Origin: Bog-473 sp963743785
Lineage (GTDB): Bacteria > Actinomycetota > Acidimicrobiia > Acidimicrobiales > RAAP-2
Direction of reading: 5' to 3'
Length of the DNA stretch: 64,000 nt
Assembly: GCA_963743785.1 (NCBI GenBank)
Contig: CAVURD010000025.1
Coordinates: forward strand, 1 to 64,000
Shown: positions 21,690-29,657 of the stretch, in pieces
Layout: the number at the start of each line of letters is the position of its first letter
How positions within the stretch are numbered: position 1 is the first letter of the stretch
Made by a program: the position numbers and the translations under genes
The notes under the pieces: model-generated
Database searches by the model: none
Seen by the model: only the letters and a program-made list of their open reading frames with translations
What the model was told of the DNA's origin: nothing

Positions 21690-22055
21690 TTGGTTCCGAA
21701 GTTGGTCCCGGACAATGCGGTGTACGGCGCTGATGCAATCGGCAGTAACGGCGCATTCAAAACAGAAGTCGCGAGGGCCGTAAAGACGTTGGCTCGTGAA
21801 AAAAAGGCCGCCACGCCAACCACTCCGGAAGTTGTGGGAAAGCATCTAACAATTCGACCGCCGGGAATTGAAGCAATCGGCATATTGCGTTCGGGAGATT
21901 TACCGTTTCCCGACTTGCAAAAGCTGATTGGAGAGCTGCGCACTTCGGCATCTAAACGGAGTGAAAGGGGCGGATTCGAAAGGCAACCAAGCCGACGGCC
22001 AAGCTCTCGGTATCGTTGGGCTGCGTGGGGAGGTCCAATATTTGACCCGCGGTAA
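21690..22055 (+). CDS. possible small hypothetical protein
   Basis: This reading frame has a plausible helical core (AFKTEVARAVKTLAREKKAA and DLPFPDLQKLIGELRTSASK) and a basic tail. Base composition here is less GC-rich than the backbone. No clear ribosome binding site or promoter is seen and the region is rich in decayed sequence. It occupies part of the otherwise unexplained 21485-22233 stretch. Confidence 0.3.
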   Translation: MVPKLVPDNAVYGADAIGSNGAFKTEVARAVKTLAREKKAATPTTPEVVGKHLTIRPPGIEAIGILRSGDLPFPDLQKLIGELRTSASKRSERGGFERQPSRRPSSRYRWAAWGGPIFDPR

Positions 22056-22233
22056 CAGTCTTCCCCGGGTAGTCCTTTCTCAATCTCATTGAAGTGGAAC
22101 GGGAGCAGTCAACTTCCATGAGGGAAGTGGCCGGGTCACTCCGAATTGAGCGACATTGCCACAGAGGATTCGAACAGGAGCAAATGGACTCTCGGGCTCC
22201 TGATAGCAACGACGATTCGTAGCCTGGGTGCCC

Positions 22234-22500
22234 TCATCGTCGCCGTAATCGCCCTCTGACAATTACTCGCTTGGCCTGGTCGCCATTCATGGCCGAAGAT
22301 GCCTCCCCCGCCACCATCGCCTCCGGGTTGTCCTGGCGGACTTCGGGAGCCAGCGGCGCCGGATGGGGTGTCGGAGCCGGTAGAGCCTCACGGGTCGGAG
22401 GGTCTGAGTTCGGCACGTTGCTTCCAGAGCACCGGGGCCAACTGGTCCCACCGAATTCTGGCCTTCTCCAGTCGCGCCCTGATGGGGCGCGGCCCTTCAA
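22234..22500 (-). pseudogene. N-terminal fragment of the SQERHA-family gene
   Basis: The segment around VPNSDPPTREALPAP and APEVRQDNPEAMVAGEA aligns with VPKSSPSAHEPLPPQ and AEVRQTGPEALVANAV at the start of the gene at 22929-23573. Similarity is also visible in the DNA (for example GACTTCGGGAGC against GACTTCGGCAAA on the plus strand, each followed by AGCGGCGCCGGA). The conserved core domain is absent, so this is a partial tandem copy. Confidence 0.6.
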
Positions 22501-22503
22501 CCG

Positions 22504-22750
22504 TCAGTGGAGTATGCACGACCGGTCGAGTTTTGCTTTTGGCATATGCGAGAGCACGGGTTCGGTGTTGCCTTGCGTGATATGGGGAGCCAACCGCTCG
22601 AATGTCACTGTGACCGAATGGAGGACGCTGTTGCCGTCAGTGAGAGCAGCCCTTGCCACGACAAGCCACGCGTCAGCGGACGCTTTGAGGTCGTTGTCGG
22701 GATGGTCAAGCGGTGTAGTCGGACCAGGTGTCAACCACCGGAGCTTGGCC
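22504..22750 (-). CDS. possible hypothetical protein or remnant
   Basis: A minus-strand frame contains DHPDNDLKASADAWLVVARA and SVLHSVTVTFERLAPHITQ, which look protein-like, and ends LDRSCILH. No start or ribosome binding site is convincing. It lies between the cysteine-rich small gene and the N-terminal fragment of the SQERHA family, so it may be part of the same unit or its debris. Confidence 0.3.
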
Positions 22751-22765
22751 CGGTGGCACAGGCGG

Positions 22766-22945
22766 TCACCAGTCTTCCAGGACGCACACTTCGTTGGGGC
22801 AGCCACCTTCGACCCTGATTCGACGTTTGCCCTCAGTCTTGAACACTTTGGTCCAGGGCGTCAGGCAGGCAACGCAGCAACCCTTCGCAATGATGGCGTC
22901 CAGGATGTCGCCGCCCTCAATGCGGTCGTCAGCCACGGCCAACAC
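22766..22945 (-). CDS. small cysteine-rich protein (CPNEVCVL tail)
   Basis: The 59-residue product contains two cysteine groups, GCCVAC near residue 23 and CPNEVC near residue 49, suggesting a small zinc-binding domain, with DILDAIIAKG and TPWTKVFKTEGKRRIRVEG between or before them. GGAGAG eight bases before the GTG supports the start. It overlaps the end of the upstream gene by 17 bases, so the two are probably co-expressed. A broken homologue lies at 27644-27780 and its last 14 residues resemble the tail of the HicB-like protein at 27939. Function unknown. Confidence 0.6.
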   Translation of the reverse strand: MLAVADDRIEGGDILDAIIAKGCCVACLTPWTKVFKTEGKRRIRVEGGCPNEVCVLEDW

Positions 22946-23573
22946 CTTCGACTCTCCATTGGTTGGCCCGGGTTTCCTGCAAATAGATTGCTTTCTCAAA
23001 CTCGGCGATATTCCGCCAGAGCGCGGCAGCTTGAACATAATGTTCAGGGAGACCGAACATTTCATCACCCTCGATACGATCTTGAATGTCCATTTGACGT
23101 TCCGTGGAGTCGGAGTGTCGAATGACCTTTGCCGCCACCGTCAAGTCCAATTCGATTTGAGTTAAGGAACAAATCTCTTCGTAGGCTTCAGCAACAAGTA
23201 CGGCCGCTGCGTGCCGCTCTTGACTATTGGCGCCTTCGAGCGCTCGCGCATACTCACCTGCAAGTTCATCGGCCAGTGCGGTTTGTCTTTCTCGCGCCCT
23301 GCGTGCGTCCAGGTATCTCCGTAGGGCTGCATCCGATTCTGGACGGCGTGCACTCACCACTGCTGTCGGTTTGCACCCTTTCATAAGCAACTCAAACACA
23401 CCCTGCGGCTTCGGCTGACGCCTGAAGAAAGTCACCGCATTCGCCACCAGCGCTTCCGGGCCCGTCTGACGGACTTCGGCAAATAGCGGCGCCGGAAGGG
23501 GTGCTTGAGGCGGTAGAGGCTCATGAGCAGACGGGCTTGACTTCGGCACGTCGTCCCAGAGCGCTGGGGCCAC
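22929..23573 (-). CDS. SQERHA-family protein of unknown function (island copy)
   Basis: The 214-residue protein has a Pro-rich N-terminus, VTFFRRQPKPQGVFELL, then a predicted all-helical core: ALRRYLDARRARERQTALAD, SQERHAAAVLVAEAYEEICS, LTQIELDLTVAAKVI and GLPEHYVQAAALWRNIAEFE. The core closely matches the protein at 56065 (SQERHA, SLTQ-ELDL, YVQAAA-WR all shared). I do not recognise the family. It is followed, with overlap, by the cysteine-rich small gene, which may be a separate-chain equivalent of the Cys/His tail in the 56-kb copy. Confidence 0.65.
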   Translation of the reverse strand: MAPALWDDVPKSSPSAHEPLPPQAPLPAPLFAEVRQTGPEALVANAVTFFRRQPKPQGVFELLMKGCKPTAVVSARRPESDAALRRYLDARRARERQTALADELAGEYARALEGANSQERHAAAVLVAEAYEEICSLTQIELDLTVAAKVIRHSDSTERQMDIQDRIEGDEMFGLPEHYVQAAALWRNIAEFEKAIYLQETRANQWRVEGVGRG

Positions 23574-24041
23574 TCGTCTGCGTCAGTCTCACCTCACGCC
23601 TCATCCACAATTCTTACGACCCGTGCGTCCGCGAATAGTCCCACTCCCTTGGAATGAGGACGTCGGTGTGACGGGGACGTCGGAGGGACAGTCAAATGGT
23701 GCTCTCCAACGTGCGCGCACAAGTGCGTCGTGAAGGAAGTCGCCTGGGCATGGATGACTCGGTCCCGGGTACCCGGACCCTCAGACAGCGACCACCACGG
23801 GTACATCGCTTACAGCCACGTCGCGGCGGCGGCTGTCGGCTCGCTCAAGATTGGGCCGTGAACAGCCTCGGGCCAGGCGCCGGTTCGGTCGGAGTGGCGC
23901 TGGCGCCCAAATGGGGACAGCTGGAGAAGGCCAAAACGAAGTGGGGTTTCTAGAGACTTGCAGTCCCTCGCAAGTAGCGCCTGTTGGCTGGGCAGCATCC
24001 CAGGCGCTCCATCCGTCCGTAACCACGTAGCCGTTTACTCC
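23574..24041. other. island intergenic stretch with decayed sequence
   Basis: No convincing gene is visible. On the plus strand a short segment reads AVGSLKIGP before a stop near 23861, and nearly the same segment (AVGSLKIGA) precedes a stop near 24584, so this is a small repeated remnant. Confidence 0.4.
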
Positions 24042-24356
24042 CTAACGGAGACTGGCATCACTCCCCGGAGTTGCCCTACGACGCTCGAACCGGGTCCCGT
24101 AGATACCTGGCTCCTGAACCTTGCGTCGCTCCTTCATCACTTCGTCAGTGCTGAAAACATGGTCAAAGACGTAGTCGTCAGATAGGCGACGCAGGCGGTA
24201 GCCTTTGGCAAGCACCTCAGCGACGGCAAAACCGCTCGTCCAGCGGCGAAGGTATTGATTCCAAACACAGGCCGCCATTCCGACAGCTAGCTTTACTTCG
24301 GAATCGCCGACCTCACCTTCCAGAGAGTCGCCTTCTGACGGTGGCCTGCTCGTCAT
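24042..24356 (-). CDS. hypothetical protein
   Basis: The 104-residue product starts MTSRPPSEGDSLEGEVGDSE and continues with a helical, basic body (MAACVWNQYLRRWTSGFAVA, LAKGYRLRRLSDDYVFDHVF, TDEVMKERRKVQEPG). GAGGGAG seven bases before the ATG at 24356 supports this start. It is not recognised as any family. It sits alone in the island. Confidence 0.55.
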   Translation of the reverse strand: MTSRPPSEGDSLEGEVGDSEVKLAVGMAACVWNQYLRRWTSGFAVAEVLAKGYRLRRLSDDYVFDHVFSTDEVMKERRKVQEPGIYGTRFERRRATPGSDASLR

Positions 24357-25437
24357 GTGGTCTCCCTCGGGTAAAAGGAATCGGCCTTTGTGCCCGTGAC
24401 GTTGAGCGTCGGGCTCGAGCCACATTAATGGCAGGGCGACCGGGATGCCGATACAAGGTGCCCTCGTACCGCCCGGTCAGGTCACCCGCGCAGTCTGCAA
24501 GCTCTCCCGCGATTCTCCCCATGTCGAAGCTCTCCCCACACGTCGAGGCACGACGGCAGTTGGCTCACTCAAAATCGGGGCTTGATACACCCTCGACCGC
24601 ACGATGCGACCGCGTGCCAATTGGCAACAAATGGGGGGCGCCGCCTTCGGGTCGGTCCTCGTCGCGTGCAATTCCTTAGTGCCCGCTCCGGGTCCACGGA
24701 AGCAATGGAAGCTGGCCGTGCGCACCCCTGTGTCGGGGCTCACCACGGACCCGTGCGGGACTGACGCCGGATTAGCCACCCCGCGCTTGAGTGCAAGCTA
24801 ACGCGGTCAATTGAGGGGGACCTTGGAACCGAGTTACAGGTCGATTGCGGTTGGAGAGCGGAATCCAAGCGCAATGGACGGCAGAATCTGTTGCACATTG
24901 TGTAGCTCAGGCAATCATTGGCGACGGCCGATAGTGTCCCGCTCCGGGCCTGCCGGCAAAGGGGATAAGGAAAGCCCCACAGTCCCGGGCGGGACGATAG
25001 GCGCAGGGCTAAGGGCAACCAGCCCTGGCGCCCGTGTCCCAATCTAATGACGGCACAAAGGTGTTGCCAGGTCGGCGGCTGACCGGTAACTGGGGCTCCG
25101 TTCGGGGCCTGCCTCACCCTCGTTCGTCGGATAGGTAGCCCCGACGGGCGATTGAAGGTTTCTGCTCGACCCTTCGTCGCGTCCGCGCTCGGTGACGTGC
25201 AACCGGGCCGCAACTGATGCACCCCTGACCTGCACCTTGTGGCCGCCATGATTGTTACACATCGCGGTCTTTGGTGTGGTCGCTCTGAGCGGGGCAACAA
25301 ACGGAGGAGTCATGAGTAGAAGCAAGACGGTCACGTGGTCAGACCAGCACCACGGTCCCCACCTTCAGACCACTACCAGCACTGCTGCATGTTCGCCACC
25401 GATGACCGCAACCGCCCTACCCATCGGAGCGAGAAGC
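24357..25437. other. long island stretch without a supportable gene
   Basis: Frames in both strands are interrupted or low in protein character. The repeated AVGSLKIG remnant near 24552-24584 is the only structure I can point to. The region is probably decayed DNA. Confidence 0.4.
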
Positions 25438-25629
25438 ATGGACGAGTGTTTCCGCATCGACCTCGCCCGCATCAACGCCACCCTGGTCGAACTAAACGCC
25501 GTCAAACGGACCGCCGATGGTTTCGCACACGTGGACGTTGACCAGGTGCCACCCGAACTGATGACCGCATACAGCCATTTGGTATCACTCGGATACGCAG
25601 ATGGATTCTTTGAGGAAGTTACACAATGA
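25438..25629 (+). CDS. small hypothetical protein
   Basis: The 63-residue product begins MDECFRIDLARINATLVELN and ends YADGFFEEVTQ, with a helix-strand character and no recognisable domain. GGAGCGAG lies at normal spacing before the ATG at 25438. An in-frame upstream extension exists but has no protein-like character. Confidence 0.5.
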   Translation: MDECFRIDLARINATLVELNAVKRTADGFAHVDVDQVPPELMTAYSHLVSLGYADGFFEEVTQ

Positions 25630-25738
25630 AAAGAGTTTACGAGGGATGAAGTAACGGATTTGGGGAGGGCTTCGGTCCTCTCGTCCCGCGTCTGAGGGCT
25701 GACCCGGACAAGCCTCAGTACCGGCGAACTGGGACACT

Positions 25739-26581
25739 CTACTTGGGTGAACCGATGATGGCGCGAGTGTGGCGGAGCACTTCGAGCAAGACGGAATCTC
25801 CTGAAGTCCTGAGCGCTGCCTGTCGTTCAGGCGACAGGTTGTTGGTCAACAATCTCCAGGCTTCATCCGTGCTCAATGTGATAGTCGCCACTTCATTGCC
25901 CGGTACCTCGGCAAAGTTCCAACCCAGCTCCGATACGACCACGTGCCACGTTGCGGCGACGGGGCCCGATATGTCAATCGTCACGGTGTCGCCGGGCGGT
26001 CGCATCTGGCTCGCCAGTCGGTACGGATAGGCCCATCGCAATCCATCAAAAACAGGCCCGAGAACGTCACTTCGCAGGTCGGACTCTCGGTCAAGGGCAT
26101 TGAGAATCTGCTGTCGATGTATCCAGAACTCTGACAGTTCGCGAACCTGGTTCAACCAGATGGGAGATGGTTCCGTCCCCGCCCATTGGACGTGAGCGGT
26201 ACGGTCCATCGGGTCTTGAGCGGCGAAGTGCTCCACCATCTGCGGTCCACTCCAGGTAAGGAGACCGATGGCCACCCTCGGGCTCAGTCCGCGGGTCGCT
26301 GATACCCACTCCTGCATCAGTTCGTTCAACCATTCGATGAACTCGGGCTCATCGGCACCATCGGGGGGCTGAGTCCCCAGGTAGTTGTCTCGGTGTCGCG
26401 ACAGCATACCCAGGTCGCCGCTGACCAGATGGCTAACGAGCCCGAGGACTGTCCATCCTGGGCACGGCGTCTCCCGGGACCAGTCCGTCGGCTCAAGCGA
26501 GCCCAAGAGGTCCAGCAAGCGCCCTCGTTCGAGTCCGAACAACTTGGAGATGTCTCCCGGCGGACCGCCCACGACTGCCAT
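25739..26581 (-). CDS. maleylpyruvate isomerase-family (mycothiol/DinB-type) protein
   Basis: The 280-residue protein has the MDMPI/DinB-like N-terminal helical bundle (LLGSLEPTDWSRETPCPGWTV, then VSHLVSGDLGML) with the usual histidine in SHL and a second metal-site region near EFWIHRQQI. A C-terminal alpha/beta domain with an SCP2-like pattern (VTIDISGPVAATWHVV, STDEAWRLLTNNL) follows. Such proteins use or are related to mycothiol-dependent enzymes, which fits an actinobacterium. It is the last intact gene of the island. Confidence 0.8.
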   Translation of the reverse strand: MAVVGGPPGDISKLFGLERGRLLDLLGSLEPTDWSRETPCPGWTVLGLVSHLVSGDLGMLSRHRDNYLGTQPPDGADEPEFIEWLNELMQEWVSATRGLSPRVAIGLLTWSGPQMVEHFAAQDPMDRTAHVQWAGTEPSPIWLNQVRELSEFWIHRQQILNALDRESDLRSDVLGPVFDGLRWAYPYRLASQMRPPGDTVTIDISGPVAATWHVVVSELGWNFAEVPGNEVATITLSTDEAWRLLTNNLSPERQAALRTSGDSVLLEVLRHTRAIIGSPK

Positions 26582-26760
26582 CTGTCAATCCTGGCAGGAG
26601 CCTGCGTCGAAACAAAGGACTGCCCACTCGTGCCGTTTTGGGACAAAACGTCAGCGGCATACGCCCTGCTTAGAACTGCCCTGCTCCGGACTGTGGGGAG
26701 GGACGACCGGTGCCGAGCGCCGGCAGATGCGGGAAGGTAGGGGAGTGGCGTAGGCAGCGG

Positions 26761-26785
26761 CGTTGAAATCCGGTGAATAGCGACA
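26761..26785 (+). promoter_or_regulatory. putative integrase arm-type sites, right end
   Basis: CGTTGAA at 26761-26767 and GTGAATAGCGA at 26773-26783 repeat the left-end pair (17479-17491 region) with similar spacing, about 90-110 bases from the right core repeat. Confidence 0.4.
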
Positions 26786-26790
26786 TGGTT

Positions 26791-26822
26791 TGTGGTGTCG
26801 GCGTGTGTCGTCGTGTGTCGGC
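26791..26822 (+). repeat. short imperfect tandem repeat
   Basis: GTGTCGGCGTGTGTCGTCG continues as TGTGTCGGCG, an imperfect eight-base tandem of the GTGTCGKC type just inside the right attachment site. Its role is unknown. Confidence 0.4.
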
Positions 26823-26871
26823 GCGAGCAGGGAAAACGCTGACAGGCGGCTCTCACCAGGAGCTAAAGCCG

Positions 26872-26925
26872 GCTTGAGGGGCTGGTGCCCGAAGGGCGTG
26901 GGGGTTCAAGTCCCCCCTCCGACAC
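26872..26925 (+). repeat. putative attR (copy of tRNA-Leu 3' end)
   Basis: This 54-base segment matches 17352-17406 except for one missing C in the variable arm (CCCGAAGGG against CCCGCAAGGG). There is no 5' tRNA half here, so it is a target-site duplicate and not a tRNA gene. The two copies bound about 9.5 kb. Confidence 0.85.
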
Positions 26926-27474
26926 CACCAAAATGCCTGGTGAGATGATGCGCTCCAGTGACGGGAGAGGATGAATTTCTACCGCTTTTCTACCGCTCAG
27001 CTAGCGCGCCACGCTTGGCTTCGTAGAAAAGTTAGAACCAGAGAGAGTGTCGAACGCACATGGTGGCCAGCTAGGAGGTCCTTGTATTGCGCCTCTCCAG
27101 GATTCCCGGCGCGGTTGGCTGATTCCAGGTGACGCCACTTCCAATAGCCAGGCGAGCCGATTTCCTGATCACCCGCGTTCCCGCCTGGTTCGACCGGTTC
27201 CAGAATGTCGAACGCTTGAGTGAAGCGATTACGTGCGTATCGCAGTCCGGCGAGAAGATGCCCTACTTGCTGGCTTTGGCGAATAGCGGTGTATTCGTCG
27301 CCGATCTCTCTCTCCAGACAACTGTCGAGTGTTGTTATCCACCAGAGGGTTCACCCGTTGCGGCGAACGCGAGGTGGGGATCGTGCCAACTAACGGCGTC
27401 CAGCCGATCCGCGGCCGCTCCGGTAGCAAGAACCATCCAAGCCACAACGTCCCACCCTGGTCCGAGCTCCTCAT

Positions 27475-27640
27475 TCACTTCGTTCCGAAAATCATGGCCG
27501 ATACCAGCTCGGCCGCCTGTGATTGCATCCCCGGCACCACGTGGCTGTAGGCATTCATGGTGGTTGCGATATTCGTATGCCCGAGCCGCTCCTGGACAAC
27601 CTTTGGATGCACGCCGGCAAGGAGCGCCAACGTTGCCCAG
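27475..27640 (-). pseudogene. tyrosine recombinase C-terminal remnant
   Basis: The minus strand encodes WATLALLAGVHPKVVQERLG followed by HTNIATTMNAYSHV, a typical end of a phage-type integrase with the HxxR-like region and the Tyr nucleophile. Upstream the match stops abruptly at about 27640, where a remnant of the cysteine-rich gene begins on the other strand. It differs from the integrase at 17506, so it belongs to another element. Confidence 0.75.
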
Positions 27641-27643
27641 AGC

Positions 27644-27780
27644 AGCGACATCCTCGACGCCATCGTTGCCGAGGGCCGTTGTGGAACGCGTGGGACGCCA
27701 TGGGACCGCGTACGTGGAAGGTAAGCGTCCTGTCAAGATCAAGGGTGGTGCCCCAACGAAGTGTGCGTGCTGGGTGGTGA
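27644..27780 (+). pseudogene. remnant of the cysteine-rich CPNEVCVL gene
   Basis: The plus strand reads SDILDAIVAEGRCGTRGTPW and then, after frame changes, VEGKRPVKIKGG and CPNEVCVLGGD. These match DILDAIIAKGCCVACLTPW, TEGKRRIRVEGG and CPNEVCVLEDW of the intact gene at 22766. The DNA around GCCCCAACGAAGTGTGCGT is shared exactly. At least two frame breaks are present. Confidence 0.6.
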
Positions 27781-27938
27781 TCCAGTTTCCAACAGGGTCA
27801 AGAGCGAACTGAAGGAAGTGAGAGCAGCACCACCGAAAACCGGCTAGACCTTATGATCGGGCCGGGTTAAAGAGCAGCCTGGCTCTTTCAGTTCCCCGTG
27901 CGTCCTTTTCATCGAGGCGGCAGGAGGAGGTGGTCGGA

Positions 27939-28175
27939 GTGCCTTGGGAAACAGAGCTCTACACGGCGACGGCAAGGCGAGAGGCGAATTTCTGGGCAAT
28001 CACAGTGGATGAGTTGCCAAGGGTGCATTCACATGTGTGGCAGCTCAATCAGGCTGAACCCATGATCCGCCAAGCAATTGCGTGCAACCTTGACGTGCCG
28101 GATTTCACCTTTAACGTCAGGGTCCAGGAGCAGTGCGGCTGCCCCGATGACGTGTGCGTGCTGGGCGACTGGTGA
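27939..28175 (+). CDS. HicB-like antitoxin-type protein with a Cys tail
   Basis: The 78-residue product has the HicB-like fold pattern YTATARREANFWAITVDELP, then LNQAEPMIRQAIACNLDVP and the strand FTFNVRVQ. It ends CGCPDDVCVLGDW, a tail shared with the small cysteine-rich proteins elsewhere in the window. AGGAGGAGG at 27922-27930 is well placed for the GTG at 27939; the GTG at 27930 is too close. No hicA-like toxin gene is adjacent, so an antitoxin role is only inferred from the fold. Confidence 0.6.
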   Translation: MPWETELYTATARREANFWAITVDELPRVHSHVWQLNQAEPMIRQAIACNLDVPDFTFNVRVQEQCGCPDDVCVLGDW

Positions 28176-28200
28176 GGAACCTATGCGTTCGGTTTGGTAA

Positions 28201-28212
28201 TACCCTCGTGAC
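28201..28212 (+). promoter_or_regulatory. putative leaderless promoter -10
   Basis: TACCCT at 28201-28206 is followed by six bases and an ATG at 28213, the layout seen before uvrB and uvrA. Confidence 0.45.
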
Positions 28213-28590
28213 ATGGGGTTGGCATCTGAAGGCAAGGAGGAACTCACCTACAACCTCGGTGTTCTTGAGGGACTGCACCAGATGCTGAATGAAGAGGACA
28301 CAAACCCGATATATCAGGTCAACCCAGACAATGCTTCCACCGAGGAGATCAGGCTCCTCAAGGAGGCGGGGTGGCGGAAACTCGACATCGTTATCCGGAT
28401 AGTCGAACAAACCGTCAAGACTCGGGCATCCTTGGAGACTTACATGGCACCGCTGAACAAGCGGATTCGTCGGACGGATAACTTGGACAAACTGCATAGT
28501 GACCTCACGACGGGTGAGGCCACTTGGACAGCCATCGAGGCGCTACTTGCTGGGTCTGCCCAAATGCTTGAACGGGAACACCCGACCTAG
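28213..28590 (+). CDS. hypothetical helical protein
   Basis: The 125-residue product is predicted mostly helical: GVLEGLHQMLNEEDTNP, EEIRLLKEAGWRKLDIVIRI, TRASLETYMAPLNKRIR and TWTAIEALLAGSAQML. I do not recognise it. The leaderless-type promoter supports it as a real gene. It is followed by the remnant Cys/His cassette at 28602. Confidence 0.5.
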   Translation: MGLASEGKEELTYNLGVLEGLHQMLNEEDTNPIYQVNPDNASTEEIRLLKEAGWRKLDIVIRIVEQTVKTRASLETYMAPLNKRIRRTDNLDKLHSDLTTGEATWTAIEALLAGSAQMLEREHPT

Positions 28591-28601
28591 GAACTCGGCC
28601 T

Positions 28602-28735
28602 CGGACGTGTACGACGACGACCACGAAGAGATGCAGGCGTGCGAGGCGAACCCTGACCCGGGGTCGGCGCTAGGGCTATGTGCGGACCAGGAAGCTCAGA
28701 TCATGGAGCCGGCTGGTCGCCCTCGATCCGGATGA
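28602..28735 (+). pseudogene. orphan Cys/His tail cassette of the SQERHA family
   Basis: The frame reads VYDDDHEEMQACEANPDPG, SALGLCADQE and IMEPA before a stop, matching the C-terminal tail of the protein at 56065 (YDGEHKYRDCEAEPDPKSVL, GLCAGHE, IMEPA). The histidine of the last pair is Gln here. No start codon or core domain precedes it. Confidence 0.55.
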
Positions 28736-29084
28736 GCTCGTGAGCGCGGCCTGTGCCCATGAGCCTTGCCGTCAGTCCGGTGGTTTTGAAGAGGGTCAGC
28801 GCCGCCATGGTCGGATAACGCACTACCAGCGAACCGCCCATTTCCTCGACGCGCTTCTGGGTCATGATGAGCACGGAGAGGCCGGTCGAATCGAGATATC
28901 GGAGCTCAGCGATGTCGAGGGTAATGTCGATTCAACCCTGGGAGACGACCAACTCAGATAAATGCTCCTGGAGAATAGGGGCCGTGGCAAGGTCCTGTTC
29001 ACCCCTCAGCGCTCCTTCCGCCGCACCGTCGGCAAGGTAGGTGATTTCGACCCCGAACTCATCATGAGAAACGCCGAAGGCCAT
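28701..29084 (-). pseudogene. STAS-domain anti-sigma factor antagonist with an in-frame TGA
   Basis: Read through, this is a normal-length STAS protein of 127 residues: an N-terminal strand region (EFGVEITYLADGAAEGALRG), then ITLDIAELRYLDSTGLSVLI with the phosphorylatable Ser in DSTGL, and TLFKTTGLTARLMGTGR. A single TGA at 28932-28934 splits it just before the DSTGL half. GGGGGCAG upstream supports the ATG at 29084. No partner kinase or sigma factor is adjacent. Confidence 0.75.
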
Positions 29085-29201
29085 TTTCTGCCCCCAAATC
29101 AATCTCGAACGAGTCAAGTTGGATAGAGCCACCGGGATCTAGGGCAGCGATGGTCCGAACGAGCCTCGCGGTCCGGCTGGAATGAGAATATCGCCCCAAA
29201 A

Positions 29202-29260
29202 TTACGGCTTCAAGAGGGTGCGCGTCGCCCACAGCAGCTCGTCGGCGTGCCGCTCAATAG
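29202..29260 (-). pseudogene. HADEL-W tail fragment
   Basis: The minus strand encodes ERHADELLWATRTLLKP before a stop. It matches DRHADELPWARRLQ at the end of the gene at 30379, and the DNA is also alike (CAGCTCGTCGGCGTGCCG against CAACTCGTCCGCGTGCCG). Confidence 0.45.
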
Positions 29261-29577
29261 TGGTCGGGACGTTGTGATCCGCCTGGACGCACGAAGTCAG
29301 GTGCAGCGAGAACGGCCAGCCCGAAGAAGACCCCACAGAAGACGATCCCATCCCCGACGCCGTGGAGAAACCCTTGTCGGTAGGCGCCCCAGGCAAGCAG
29401 GCCAATGAACGTGCCCCAACCAATCACGAAGTAAGCCGTCCTTTTGACAGCATCAGCGAGCGAGTCGCCTGGAAAGATGACTCTCCGCATCAGCCGTCGT
29501 CCCAGATAGCGGGCTATACGCCTTGGCCGACTCAGGGGCTGAGGGGTTCCGAACGCCGGCTCGCTTGTCTGTTGCAT
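29254..29577 (-). CDS. small two-span membrane protein
   Basis: The product has a basic N-terminus (SRPRRIARYLGRRLMRRVI) and two hydrophobic spans (AYFVIGWGTFIGLLAWGAY and DGIVFCGVFFGLAVLAAPDF). The ATG at 29577 is one option; a GTG at 29613 is another. In the next frame the DNA continues with TIERHADELLWATRTLLKP to 29202, which resembles the tail of the protein at 30379, so the 3' end may be frame-broken. Confidence 0.5.
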   Translation of the reverse strand: MQQTSEPAFGTPQPLSRPRRIARYLGRRLMRRVIFPGDSLADAVKRTAYFVIGWGTFIGLLAWGAYRQGFLHGVGDGIVFCGVFFGLAVLAAPDFVRPGGSQRPDHY

Positions 29578-29657
29578 GGCACCTGCACTTTCAGGCAACC
29601 AGGATAGCTCCACACCGAGATCCCGACCTCTAGTGCTAGGGGGGCCAAGCCTTCCCG

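Noticed and set aside
22271..23125. 284-codon plus-strand frame in the island
   Set aside because: The minus strand encodes proteins with a paralogue at 56 kb and supported starts; the plus frame is their shadow.
26872..26925. A second tRNA gene
   Set aside because: Only the anticodon-to-3' half is present and the 5' acceptor strand and D-arm are missing, so it is an attachment-site copy.
27930..28590. A HicAB toxin-antitoxin pair
   Set aside because: The gene after the HicB-like one is a 125-residue helical protein that does not resemble the small HicA RNA-binding fold.
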